A DNA stretch of 64,000 nt, taken from contig NC_092350.1 in NCBI RefSeq assembly GCF_963676685.1, positions 38,902,873 through 38,966,872 of the forward strand, written 5' to 3'. The notes under the pieces are model-generated. The model searched no databases. It saw nothing but the letters and a program-made list of their open reading frames with translations, and was not told where the DNA came from. Source of the DNA: Mytilus edulis. Taxonomy: Eukaryota; Mollusca; Bivalvia; Mytilida; Mytilidae. The position numbers and the translations under genes are program-made. This document shows, piece after piece, positions 34,455 through 48,301 of this stretch. Every line of letters starts with the position of its first letter. Positions within the stretch are counted from its first letter, which is position 1.

Positions 34455-37049
34455 TTATATGGTGTATTTTCTTTGCTTTTGCTTACAACACAAAAATGAA
34501 TTCCAAATTCGTTTTTCCTGAACTTCGATTAAAAACGTCAACAAACTTCCGGATAAAACTATGATACCCAAAAGCCAAAACCACTGACTGGGATTTTGTT
34601 CTACAAACTGACGCCATAATGTATTCCATACCAGAGCTCCTGCATTTCCTCCTGCTCCAACTAACCCCGCAACAATGCCTACGTGAGAAGGCAGAACATA
34701 CGGTACGATGGCAAATGTTGTTCCTTCGGACATCTGGACAAACATGCTGAAAAATATCATTACGGCAATAGACGTGGATATAGTAGACATCTGACTAAAT
34801 ATTATCAACATTATACCTTCACCTACTAAGCAGGTGAAATGAGCAACTAGACGGCCTGCAATACCTAAATATTTTCGCATTATGTCTGAGTAAATTCCTC
34901 CCATGGCCCTAGCAAAGAGATTCATTAAACCAAACAATGATGCAATCAAACTTGCAGCATCTTGATCTAGGATACTACATTCATTTGTGTCCATCTCTTT
35001 AACTTCACTCGTCATTGTTGTGATTGTAATGTTAGAGAATGAATTGCACTCTTCTACACAACCCTCCTTTTTAAAGTTGTACAGGAAATAAAGGTTCATG
35101 ACGGTATTGACAGCAATTTCTATTCCAAAACACATCCCATACTGTATCACCAAAACTAATATAGTTATCACGGACAAAAATATGTTGCTTTGATTAGATA
35201 TGTGTTTGTCATTGTTGTTCCGAATCTCTGATGATAAAGGCTCAAATTTCGTTCCGTCAATGTTTGTTTCCTTTACAGCTGAAAAAAAATACAGGTAGAC
35301 ATTTTTTATTGGTGGTAATTATTTATCAGTTGAACAAATATAACTATGGTGACGATGTGATGTCGAAAAGAACTTTTAAAATATACAGTGTACCATAAAT
35401 CCAATTACTTCTAACTTTGTCATGTATCAAATTGGTTTAAAAATAAAAACACATTTGAATATAACTTTATACATGCTATGTTTTCAAAGCGCTTTTCTCG
35501 ATTAATCTGTATCAGTAGCGCTTAAATCTACAAGTTAAATCCAAAAATATATACTTTACCTTTATTTGCATTCTTGTCTTTATCTGAGATGTGCTCGAAT
35601 CCTTGGTTGTCGACTCCTTGCTTTTGATTTGTTTTGTCTACAGAACATGTTGGTGCTGTTGGCAATAGCCGATTGTCCCAATGTCCTTGTGGACAATCAT
35701 CAGATGTGAAAATTATAGAAATACCTGAAAAACAGTGAGTATTCTATTTTCATGTTGATAGTACTTTACAAATAACATATTGCTTCGACAAACTTCGGTT
35801 ATAGGCACCTAGTTTATGAACATAAAAACAGATTTTAAAGATTGACAGATATTTTATTTTAAGTATCGTAATTGTAATATGAGTCCGGATTCAAATACAA
35901 ATTCTCAACATTTGGCATTGTGTACCAAAAAAGGAGGCAAATTATAGCTGAGAGTGTCGGCGTGTTGCTGTGTCATTTTGTCTGATCATTCATAAATTTA
36001 TTATAGGTAGTCATGTATACCTTGATAGCACGAAAACCTTTAGTCAAAAGTAATCGGAGATTAAAAAAATAACAATATGAGAGAACACTATTTGAATAAT
36101 AAAGGCAACAGTAGTATACCACTGTTCGAAATTCATAAATCGATTGGGAAAAACACTATAAAAGTAAATTTAAGCAACTATAAGTCACCGTTTGTTTTTC
36201 AACAGTTGACAACATTAAATACCAGTTGTTCATACAAACGCTCCCTTCCACTTGCGTGTATACTATAAAAAAATATATATGATGCTATAGGAAACCAAAA
36301 TAAAACATCATAAAAGAGGTTTATGTGAGTATAATTGATTTGGTAAAGATATCATCAATCTATGTTTTGTTTAAAAAAATCATATTGATTTTTAAAATTT
36401 TTGACGTACCTGTTAATACACAAATTACTGATGGAACGACGACTGCTAATTTCCATGCCAGAAATTCGTCTGCTCCTATAACTTTCATCAACTGAAATAA
36501 TCCTGGCATCAATATGAATGTGAATCCTCCCCCTAAATTACCCCACCCACCAGCTATGGCATTAGCTGTTCCAACAATCTTCGAATTAAACATGGCTGAA
36601 GTCCAGAATTGACAAGGAACAAACGTTCCACCTAATATTCCAACAAAAAAACGTAAAACGATAAGCCCCGTACCAGTTTTTATTACGCCTGCTAGTGCCA
36701 TTGGTATAGCACCTGTAATCAAAAGGCTACACATTATTTTTCGAGGTCCAAACTTGTCACACATTGGTCCAATTATCACTCGAACTGCAATTGTAGCGGC
36801 AACACTAGCAATTCCAGAGTTAGCAAGATCTGTTTTAGATAATTCCAGCTCTTTTCTTATAGTGGGGAGAAGAGGTTGAATACCAAACCATGACGTGAAC
36901 GCAACAAAGAAACAAAACCATGACGCATGGAAGCTTCGCATATGTGGACGAGCAATGCTGAATAATCTAAATTGTTTTGCTTTGCCAAGATCATCTACTT
37001 CTACCTTTTTGGCTTGAATTTTCCTCATAATATTTGTACAACACGACAT
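34455..37049 (-). CDS. Nitrate/nitrite porter (NNP, NRT2/NarK-like) MFS transporter A (542 aa)
   Basis: Three coding exons in transcript order: 36410-37049 (ATG 37047-37049, donor GTACGT), 35560-35724 (donor GTAAAG) and 34455-35278 (TAA at 34455-34457). Joined in phase 1, they give 542 residues, about the usual length. Exon 1 holds the first six membrane segments with the MFS motif GPMCDKFGPRK and the NNP signature GGWGNLGGG (about 168-176). Exon 2 is a loop containing DDCPQG, typical of the family. Exon 3 holds the second half with GLVGAGGNAGALVW (about 473-486). The two arginines that bind nitrate in NarK/NrtA-type proteins appear to be present: R90 (TM2, AVRVIIGP) and R392 (TM8, LFARAMGG). 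Predicted to move nitrate or nitrite across a membrane; substrate and direction in an animal are inference. An acceptor at 37067-37068 implies an upstream 5' UTR exon. Confidence 0.92.
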
Positions 37050-37070
37050 CGTTTTTTGAGTATAATCTGA

Positions 37071-40000
37071 AAATTAGAAGCATTGGTAGTATTATAGAAG
37101 TTATTTAAAGATACTAGGCTTACAATTTATTTTTTCGCTAGACTCGCGCGTCGTCTGCATATCAATTGTCAGTAGTGCTTGAGGAGTTGGAAAGTTGGAT
37201 ATATTATAGACGGTATAGACAGGGTAGCTTTATGTTCTAATTGCATATGAGTATTCTATGTTAGAGTTATCAGATCAAATTTTGTTGATAGATAGTACAG
37301 TCTGTAGTGTCTATAGTCAACCTATCGTTTCTGTCTATGCGTCACAAATATTGGTAACACAAAAACAGCGTATACCCTAAGAACTGCAGATTTAATAGAA
37401 GAACTCCTAATGAGATTTTAGATCTATTTGTCTTATTCTTATTTTCTGTTTTAATTGATTTTTGTTAAGTTAATTGGATCCTCTTTTTAAAAACAATAAC
37501 GTACATTACAATTATCGGAATGACGGAAATTTTTTATTTGGAAAAGGGGCTTGCATTTAAGTTCTGACAGACGGGTTTTTTTTTTGTCATTTGGCCTCTT
37601 TGTTTCCAGTTTTGGTGTATCAGCTTTAATCCGTTATGTATATACCTCTCTTGGTTTGTTTCACATTTTTTGCATCCAGTGACCATTTATAGATAACTGC
37701 ATTATATGTTTTTTTATAACTATTATTGAACACCGAACGGTGTATACTAGTAGTTGTTTACATCTTTGCCTTTAGTTTTTAGTTATTAGTTGTCACATAT
37801 CATCTCATATTATTTCGGTTATTATACACCTTTGCTTTCAGATATTCGATTTTTTTATTGAAAGAAATTCAGCAAAGCGCTTTGGACGCATGAAGTGTTT
37901 AAATTTCTTTTTTGGATTTTTGATCAAGCAATGTGTCATGTAGACTTCGGTTGATATGTAGTGTTTTAACTATATAGATGTGGTATGAGTGTCAATGAGA
38001 TACCAATTAAAAAAAAGTTAAACCATTAGGGTCAAAGTACGGTCTTCCAAACGGAACACAGCGACCAGCAAGCTATAAAGGGCCCCTAAATGACTAGTGT
38101 AAATAAACTCATCATATATACCAGGATTAAATTTTGTATTTACACCAGACGCCTGTTTCGTCTACAATAGATTCATCAGTGACGCTCGCTTCCAAAAAAG
38201 TTAAAAAGACCAAATAAAGTACGAATTTGAAGAGCTTTGATGGCCAAAGGAGTAGGTTCAGTAAGACCCCTTTTTGGCCTCAAAATATAGCAGTTTTACA
38301 AAAGTATGAAAATGTAATCTTTAAGCTATTTACTGAAAAGTAGAATGCTTCTGCTACATAAATATGGGATATTTTTTGACAATACAATGCACATATATCG
38401 GATGCTAGCATCATTAAGTCATGCTAAATTACTGAAATCTTCACAATTTGAGCATTTTAGTTAAATTTTCGACGGTTTCCGTCTAAAATGAAAGTGGCCG
38501 CATTCGTGTTCATTCATAATATTGAAATGTAAGTTGTATTTAATGATAATTAATAACATATATAAAGGTTGAGGATGAACACGGATGCGGCCACTTTCAA
38601 TTTTGACAAAAACCATCTGAAAAGTGACGTTTTTTGGCATATTTGATAGATTTTTCATATTTAAGCTTGAATCTGAGCGTTTTTAATAACTTAATTAGTT
38701 AAAATCTTTTACATAAACTAATTGAATCAATTTGAATAAACATTCCAGTGTTTAAAAAGTGTCCAACATCTTTCGTTCGATGAACTTGAAATTTGAGGCC
38801 AAAATCGGCCCTTACCGGACCTACTCTTTTCCTAAATGTTTTTCCAAATACAGCTAAGGTTATCTGTTCCTGACGTAAAACAGTTCAATACGGTATTTTT
38901 TATCCCTGATATGGTCACTGTTTTATAAGTGACAACATAAAGGGTTTGTTTGGAAGAAAATAAAATATATCTCATCAACATTCATTCTTCTTAATGTAAT
39001 TTGTTGATGTATTCCAATGACTGCCTTGTTAAATAATATTTGAGGTACCATTTTTTCTGCGTACATGCATGATGTACTGCCTTTTTTCTAGACTTAACGT
39101 TACACAGTGCGTGTTCATTAATCCCTGAAACTTTCGTCATAATAATGTAATCGTATTTTACATAGGCCATTTTCGACAAAGTATAGCATCTCATTGTAAA
39201 GAATTATTCAAGGCGCAATGTCAATGGCAGAGCTTATATATCCGTTTTACTCATCTGACTTTAATAGAAAATAAGAAAAAGACACATATCCCTAAATATA
39301 AGCTGAGTAAATAATACAAAAATTGAGAGGGAAAAGTCAAATAATCAGAAAAATTAATCTCATCCGGCTTCGAATGCATGAATAAAAAATGCATACATAT
39401 TGGGAGGTAAATTCAATTATTACATGAAGTTACCTCAATATTATTTTTTCATCCTTTTCAAAATGTATACAGGATATCTGGTCACAAATATCACATTGTG
39501 GTAATGGGAATGAACTTTTTTGTGTGAGTTTTTGATTGTCATATGACAGACTGTCAAGCGGGTCTTTGATATTTGAAAAAAATACAAATGTACGGTTGAT
39601 TTACACATATGCTTATAAAATATAATGATATATAATTCTGCGTCAAAAATTCGTAAATGGTGACCCCGCTTGCAAGTAACGTTATTAAACGAACATAACT
39701 TGAAACAGAAAAAGAGACTACACCCACTTCGAGCTTGATATGCATTTTGTGCTAAAAAGTATTCTGTATAAGTCTCATAACATTTTGTTGAGGCAAACAA
39801 ACGTCATAACGGAAAGCAATTTTGGGACGTAGGTACGAGTGAACAAATGGACATACAAGAATAACACTTAATACCCTCTCCGGTGACGGCTGAGCCATAT
39901 AAAAATAACACAGATTAATTGGTATGCGTTAAGAAACAGCCAATAAAATATAAGTAGGAGGTGCACAATGCAAATTTTGTACAAGAATATTTTTTCAAAG

Positions 40001-42367
40001 TGACAATCCAGTCAATGGTTTGATAGGTTGTGGACAAAAATGTCTACTCTAAATAGGATCACCCTCAGTTTTGTAGGGGTTCGTTCTGTTCAGTCTTGTG
40101 TTTTGTGTACACGTTGTTTTATGCTGGTCTCTTCACGTTTAAAAGCCATGGTGTTGTCAGTTTATTTTCAACTAATGAGTTTGAATGTCCTTTTGGTATC
40201 TTTCGCCTCTCCTTTTCTACTCGTATCAAATAAAAGTTAATAACAAATTCGGATTTATATTTTTAGTAAGGAACGCAATCAAAATGAATAATCGTAACAA
40301 AATTAATTTAAAAATGCAATTTCTTGTATAAAGTATAAAGACGGCTTGTCGTATTGAATTATTATGTCGTTTGTCAATTGATTTTGTTTTCATCGATGAA
40401 TTTTTTAGCGATGAAAAAAATTGACGCGTTCTGATAAATGCTTTGTAGGAGTAATTTTTATATCGCTTATCGTAGTATAACAACTTATTTTTAGTCGAGC
40501 AAACATTGTAAGTTGTATCGCAAACATGAATGTTTCATGCTCTTGTATTAGTATACGTAATATTTGTTTGCTTATTACAATGTTAATCTTTCGTGTGTAA
40601 GTTAACAATTGATGTATAATAAGGTCGCATTGGTTACTTTGAGATAAAAAAAAAAAAAAAAGGATATTTTTCATAAAAAAAACTCATACTTATATATAGG
40701 AAATTGTATAGTATTGTATCAACATGTGATTAAAAATTTGTGATATCCTTTGTACTTTCTATAGAAGATTTTGTATTTTGAAAAAAGTAAGGATTTATCA
40801 ACTTAAGTTAATATGGCCGTATGTTCAACACAAATTTTACTAAGCATCCAGACACACCTGTGCACAAATGAAACTCATTTATTTTGGTTTGCGCTATTTT
40901 CTGCAGACTGGGGACGGATTTGTAACACTTCTTCAGAGCGAAAATTGAAATTATCTCCAGGAGATAGTACAGTCGATAGTGATTTACCGACCGACCAGCG
41001 ACCTTACTGTGAAAAACATTTCGTATAATGTATTTTTGAACGATTATTCAGTATCGGTAATTAGTAAAATCACAAAAATACTGAACTCCAAGGGAAATTC
41101 AAAAAGGAAGTTCCGAACCAAATGGCAAAATAAAAAGCACAAACGCATCAAACGAATGGAAAACAACTGTCATATTCCTGACTTTGTACAAGTGTTTTCT
41201 CGTGCAGAAAATAGTGGATTAAACTTATTTTATTGCTAACTAAACCTCTCGTTAATTTCAAACCTAATTGATTAAGATTCTTGAAACGAAATTCTATAGT
41301 TTTTTATCAGCCCGAAATACATGTCACGGACTTTTAAAACTAAAGGTTATAAAAGACGTACTATTATGTAGTAGAGAATTGATAAGAAGTAGTGGATTCG
41401 TAAACGATAATCAACGAGCGACTTTAGTCTGAATTTCATGAAAATAATTTCGTCGTTTTTATTGTCTAATAGCTGGAACTGACTAGATCCACACGGTTCA
41501 CATTTATATTTAACTTATACAAATATTATTTGACTTAAATATGTTGTTATCTTCCCTTTTTATTACCAGATTTTGTATTTGCAAATAATTATTTCATTCA
41601 ACGTTGAATCATTACAAATAATTTATATTGATTAGATTTTAGTATTAATAATTCATTCAAAAAGACATATTATCAATATATGGATTTTTTAAAATCTTTT
41701 TTGGAAAGTTAAAAAAAATTAATTACCAACATTAAAAAACCTTTAATATTTACATATATAGTAATCAGCAACCTAATGAGTAAATTAATGGGAGATATCT
41801 CCCATTTGATTGAATTAACAATACACATTCAAAATGACTTAAAATTTAAATGAAGTGTAAAATTTACAATAACACCGCTTCACTAGACACCAGTCGATGA
41901 TAAAATAGATACAACGATTGGCCTAAATTAAAAAATAATATATAAATTTTGTTTATATTTCATTTTTACTATAAAGTTGACGATTTTGTTTCTGGTTTCA
42001 CCGTCAAGGAAGTAGTTTTACAGTCGTAGCTAATCACACTTTATTCACATAAGAGTCAGTTAAATTTTGACGTATATTTGGACCATTTATAATCAATCAA
42101 AGAAAAACTAAGTGATCATAGTATGATATCATTGTAACCATAAAAACAAAAGTAAGCATTTGCTATGATGAAAAGGGAAAGGCCTTGTATCTTAAAAGTG
42201 ATAACTGTAAACTAATGTGTAAATGGATGTTTATTTTATCAAGGAATTCCTTAATTCTATAGTGTTTATATATTTTATTAGATAACAAAAAAGACAGAAA
42301 TACAGTATATTGACATGCATTGACAGATATACGCTATGAGAGTGGTATTTCAATAATTATTTATATC
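37071..42367. other. Intergenic, repeat-rich, no gene seen
   Basis: Contains an R2 copy (about 37975-38110) running straight into an R4 copy (about 38112-38230), a hairpin element (38481-38607), an R5 copy (about 40050-40245) and an R3 copy (about 41060-41255). Open frames at 39441-39800, 40226-40674 and 40813-41239 have no family features; the last overlaps R3. The 5' UTR exon of transporter A should lie at the left end but could not be placed. Confidence 0.45.
38481..38607. mobile_element. Inverted-repeat element with GTGGCCGCAT arms
   Basis: Arms 38481-38515 and 38573-38607 pair over about 35 bp with few mismatches (core GAAAGTGGCCGCATTCGTGT), around an AT-rich loop of about 57 bp. It resembles the other foldback elements in size but shares no sequence with them. 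Confidence 0.55.
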
Positions 42368-42450
42368 AGCTCTCGTGGTCTAGTGGTATCGTGCATAGGC
42401 TACAGACTTTATGGTCGAAAATACGCGCGAGTTCGAACCTTTCATTAGTC
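42368..42450 (+). repeat. tRNA-like SINE head or tRNA pseudogene
   Basis: An A-box-like TGGTCTAGTGG and a B-box GAGTTCGAACC lie 41 bp apart (start to start about 52 bp), the usual tRNA spacing. The 3' end does not pair with the GCTCTCG start, so no acceptor stem forms. A functional tRNA is therefore unlikely. Confidence 0.5.
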
Positions 42451-43235
42451 ATTCGTTTTTGAGAGGATAAAATATCGTACGTTAAAAGTTATGATAGAAG
42501 TTATCTTAAGTTAACATGATGGTCAGTGGATTCTTGAAAAATAATCAAGTTATTGCCTACTCATTTATTATTAATAATACTGCTTGTGCTTAAAATTTCG
42601 TCATATTTTATACTCAACATCCCTACGCAGTTGCTTTCATCTCTATTTTTCTAGTTTGTAAAAATATTTTTAAAAAGCAGCATGTTTTATTGCGTTTTTC
42701 GATTTCAGGTAAATGACACAGAGTATTACCAATATAGCCGTATATAAGTTTATAAATGTTTTGTTAATCTGAGTATACACCATCTTGTATAATGGTATGT
42801 TTGTGGTCTAGTAGAACTTCATCTTGGCACAGGAGTTAGTGTCAATCCCTAATGCATTATACTTACTAGGTTAGGAAGATCGTGACATGTTATTCCCTTT
42901 TTAAGACGTAATATGAAATATGTTGAATGCAACAAAATCAGGACAAGACTATCGCAACGTAAAAAACGAATGGCAAATTGTTATAGCTTGCTGATAAAAG
43001 ATATTTCGAAATGGATTTCTACCGGTCTAAACATGTATCAAAATCTTTATAATCCTGAAACTATGTTTATTAAAAAAAATAAGTGGAACGTCATGTGTTC
43101 CAGATCTGTCGATGCTGGGATTTACGAGCTTTGTTATTTCTTGTAAAATATCGTCTGTCTACTGTGTTCAATTTCTTTTGAATGTAAATATGGTTTTGGT
43201 ATAAAAAAAAAAAACAAAAAAAAACAACTATTTAC

Positions 43236-43450
43236 TCTTCCGGAGCACCTGAGATCACCCCAGTTCTTGGTGTGGTTCATATTGCTTCGTCTGAAGTTTT
43301 CTTTATTGTTTCTTGTGTATTTGTATTTGTCTGTTTGTCTTTTTCTTTTTTAGCCATGGCGTTATCAGTTTATTTTCGATCTATGTGTTTGATTGTCCCT
43401 CTTGTATCTTTCGCCTCTCTTTTACCAACTTTTTTACTATTCCTACTTTT
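43236..43450 (+). repeat. R5 repeat copy
   Basis: Marked by TTAGCCATGGCGTTATCAGT and ending CTTGTATCTTTCGCCTCTC. Other copies are at about 11390-11585, 40050-40245, 52040-52240 and in reverse at 20090-20310. The frames at 43272-43528 come from it. Confidence 0.6.
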
Positions 43451-43580
43451 ATACATATATGCACAATAAATGTGAAAAACAATTTATGTTTTACAAGGTG
43501 CGTCTTAAATGCCAAAAATGATTCATAACATATACTATTCTTAGTTCTAGTAATAGTATTATCATTTATGTAAATATCAA

Positions 43581-43719
<139 letters not shown>

Positions 43720-46700
43720 GTTTTTGCTATTATTATAGTTTTGGCTATTATTAATTTTTTTCTATTTTTTTATATAAAATATTTATGACTCACCTTGACA
43801 AAAATTGAAAGGAAATAGCAACAGGATTTACACCTCAAAATATTCAAACCAATAGCATGACCACAAATTGGTTTTTAGTAGAAAAATTGCTTGAAAATAC
43901 GGATTTAAAACAAGTTATGCTTTCATACACACCAATTAAAGTTGTCTTTTTATATTTAAACAGAATAGTATAATTTTGATGTGGATAAAAAAATCAAAAT
44001 GTGCAATGATTTGTGTATTTAAGGAGTGCAACATCCTGCTAAAGTGAAGAATTCTACAGCTCAATTTATATGTGGTTTAAGAGCGTTTGCTTTTGAAATG
44101 CTATATTACATTTTTCTCAATGATTTTATTTCAAAAGTAGTATATATTGTATAAAATAAAATGTGAACATTCGCATGCTTGTTTTTTTTAAATATATTAA
44201 GCTTTCACAAATCTCGAAAAAATTGAGATGTATGCTTTAAATTTGAGTCACCTTTATATCATTGTTTTTCTTTCAAGTCTTTTACAATCATGTTCAATTT
44301 ACTCTAACAATTGTATGCCAAATCATCCTTATCACTTGTAACAGGAGTATGAAGTTGGATGTCCATAGTTTCACTGGAGGGTGTATTTTAGCAGTTTGCG
44401 ACCCCCCTGGATATTAAGGTAGACAAACTAACTATGTAATGTGAATACCCCAAAAAATTAGAATAAAATAGAAATATTTTATGCGTGATACAGGAGAGGA
44501 AAACCCAAGTATCTTTAAAACTGAAAATATCTTAAAAAGATATCTTAAAAGAAGATGTGCTATAATACCACAACAAGTGTTGCTCTCGAAAAAAATATTA
44601 TGCTACTTACCGAATTAAAAAAAAATTTTTTTTACTTCTGGGCTTTTCGTTTTTTTGGAATGCCTAAATTGAATAATCCAAAAATCAATATATAAATAGA
44701 CATCTAAAACGCACAAGAAACAATGTCTGAATCCTCGATAATGATTTAAAATGTTGTTTTTAAGACAGATATATCTATGATATATACCTTTTGTTGTTTG
44801 AAGTAACTCTCAGGCTGTTGAAATTGCTAACTTCGGATGGTTTCTGACCGTTTCGTCTTGTGATTCATAATATTTGGTACTGGTACATTTTGTATGGCTC
44901 TAACTCCCAGCGTTTCACTTCTATTTTTTTGTTTTGTCGGCTTTACATTGATATAAAAAGTTTTACTGCTGCGTATTGCCTTCGTTACTCCTATCCTCTA
45001 GTATTAATCGAAAGATATATTTGAGACACTTTTCAATTCAAAGCTATGATAGATAACGAAAATGTAATGACAATAATTACTGAATCATCCAGATTGTATA
45101 ATGTGTTCTCTAAGATAAATTTCATTTGTCCTGTCTAAAAGCACGTATAAACACCATGATCAAATATCTAAATTGATAATGCAAAAACATATAATACAAA
45201 ACACACTTACTAACATATAAAAAAATATTTGTATTTGTATTAAAGAAAAGGTTATACGAAAGTAGTGAATAAAGTATATATATATATATATATACCTTTA
45301 TTATTTAACATTCCTTCAATGTCAAAATTTACGAGGAAGTTATCTGACTATTCGAAAGGTAAATAAACATTGATTTGGTTATGTCATAAAACATGAAATG
45401 TAAGGTAAAAGGTAAGGTGAGTACGTGCATTTCCATATTAAACAACTCTCGTGAAAGTTTTAAGATACCAAGTTATGCTACATATTATTTGCTTCGACAC
45501 TTATATCATACCTGGGGATTTGAAAAATGCCGTTTCAGCAAAATCTGTGATATCAGGTATCTCCGCTCTAATAAAGAGTTTTGTCAGGATAAACTTATTT
45601 TCTAGGAACAATGATAATAAGCTATAAAATCAGGTTTAATGCACAATTTTCTACTTAAGAAAATGCCTGTACCAATTCAGTTATATGACAGTTGTTTTCA
45701 ATTTATTGGTGTGTTTGAGCTTTTGATTTTGCCATTTGCGCAGGAACTTTCTGTTTGTAATATTCCTTGAAGTTCGGTGATTTTGTACTCTACTTTTTAG
45801 CAACACTCTTTCCAGTATGTCTTTCGAATTGAAGGTTTGTGCGGTCTCATGCCGTTAGAACTCGTGTGATTTCTTAGTTTTTGTTTAAATTTTGATATCT
45901 GTTTATTCTGGAGGGATTCACACTATTTCAACTTGTGTTGCTTCTTTTAAAAATAAAAGTCACGTTAGTTTCGTGGCAAATTTGAGTGATCAAAACAAAG
46001 TTTTGTTTCAAATGACAACATAATCAAGTAAATATTAACATTTGTTATACATTATTCATAAAAACGCATTCTGCTTGTGTTCAACGGCAAAAAGGGGATA
46101 TCGGTATTGTGTCCATTGAGGTGTTTATGGAATGCAGCATATGTCTAACGAAAAGTGCTTATGCTTTTCATATTTAAGTATTATCTGTGGCCTCTAAAAT
46201 GTTAGTTAGTCTAACACACCATTTCACAAACACCAAACTGACATGTTGTTTGAAACAAGCTTTCACTTCTAGTGAGCTAATATAAAAATTATCGGAGCAC
46301 AATCGCATCAAAGTGATTACGATTGTACAGAATAACCACTGATATTACGTCAGGAGATCTGAAAAGATTCTTAACAAATGAGCTCAATTTTCTATGATCA
46401 AAAAGTAAAATCACAAAAATACAGAACTCCGAGGAAAATTCAAAACGGAAAGTCTCTAATCAAATGGCAAAACCAAAAGCTCAAACACACCAAGCGAATG
46501 GAGACAAACTGTCATATTTCTGACTTAGAACAGGCATTTCTGGTGTAGAAATGGTGGATTAAACCTAGTTTTATAGCTAGCTAAACCTCTAACTAATATA
46601 ACAGTCGCATCAAATTGGGCAATACAAGTGGGCTTAATAATGTTGTAATTTATAAGATGCATTCATCTGCCAGTATTGTTGAATGAAGGGATGGATACCT

Positions 46701-48301
46701 TCAACATATTATTGCAAATTTTTTTCAGTTTTAATTTATTAGTACTATAAATTTCAAGAGTCTCCACTCAAAATAAATTTATATTGATATGATAACTGTC
46801 ATAATTTTACAAAGGAAAATAAAAATTCCATTCCAAAATGTATTGTATTCCAATATGAAATAGTCCGATGCAGACAGAGGGCATTTATAGTTAAGCATTA
46901 TTTGTCTTTCTCTATATGATATAATTTTAACTGTATCGTTCTTTTCTTTCATTATCATTACACTCATGACAATACTTATCTAAGTTGTTTCCTGTACTAC
47001 ATCTACAATAAGTTGCCAAAATATGACTATAAATCGTTTAATATAATGCTTCTTTATTTAGAAACTCTATTCAAAGATTTGCAAATCTTAACATCTAACA
47101 GAGTTCATGATACATGGCAAAGGGGACATAATCTTCTTGCACCTGAAATGCATGGATGTAAATGCACACGACGGATCCATATTCGATGTATAGATGCTAA
47201 TAAATATGCATACCAATCATAAATTATATATGACCATAATATATTCTGCAATTAATCTTCTGAGACAACTTTAAATAGGTTATTGACGACATACCAAGGA
47301 CATGAGTTTTCGGTTTATTTTCGTAACAACATTTTGTTTCAGGAAACTCTGATTTAAATGACTACAGGAATATTTCAGCAAGTATGAGTGTATAAGTAGT
47401 TTTATTTGGGACTCTGAGTGTCGTTTACAATAATGATTAAATTCACATAGAGATAGGCATTCTCTCGTTCTTAAAAAGTTGTGAAATTTTGTTTTGTTTT
47501 ATTTTATCGATTAACTACATGCCTGTTTGAATTCAGTATGTAATATTTAATATGTCAAAAGAACATTGGTTTAAATTGTATTGGTTTGTTTTAGCATAAA
47601 TATTGAACATAGATAGAACTATAGTATGTCCAATTTTTTATCTACCATAAGCACGACTTCTTGAAGATATGATATTTAGATGGAAATTGCAGTTACGAAG
47701 GAATAGTGAGAATATCTGTTTCCATTTTCGGTCCAAAGGACTTGCAATTTAATAATACAGTGTAATGTCGAATACCACCTTTGTTGTAGTGTCAAAAAGA
47801 CAAAAGTTCATTTCTTATTAATCTCCGCAGCGTATGTGTGTCATCAAATGACTATCGGATCAGCTTTTTTAACTGATGAATAAAAACAGCAATTTTCGTA
47901 GTGGTACAGAAATACATGTAGAAGAGTAAAGGGTTCACGTCATAATATGAAAGTTTAATCAAATGCTTTTCTTGTATTTTATGTAGTAAGTGTTATTCGA
48001 TGTGTATTTTATAAAACTTATGATATAATCGAACTAATATTGTATTTATTATTCATATAATTCAATTGACAGATCATGATGCGAGTAATCATAAGTTTGT
48101 ATGTCATCAATTTAAGAAAAGGTACTTTACAATGATAAACTACATCGTTGTTTATTCTTAAAACCAATTTTAATACTTACTCAACACTTGTTTGAGTATA
48201 TATTTTACACAATATATAGCTGCTTTTTTTTTTTTAGATAATAATGAATTAAAAAGGCAGTAGCGCCAAAAGATCTTTTCCGTCAAATAATGTTTTAAAT
48301 C
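43720..48301. other. Intergenic, no gene seen
   Basis: Contains a (TA)n run at about 45274-45294, a reverse R3 copy at about 45640-45790 and a forward R3 copy at about 46397-46605 (CACAAAAATACAGAACTCCG to GCTAGCTAAACCTCT). Frames at 45393-45605, 46779-46967 and 47013-47222 show no recognisable protein features. The region lies downstream of transporter B. Confidence 0.45.

Noticed and set aside
42368-42440. Possible functional tRNA gene
   Set aside because: Promoter boxes are present, but the acceptor stem cannot pair, so it is better read as a SINE head or pseudogene.
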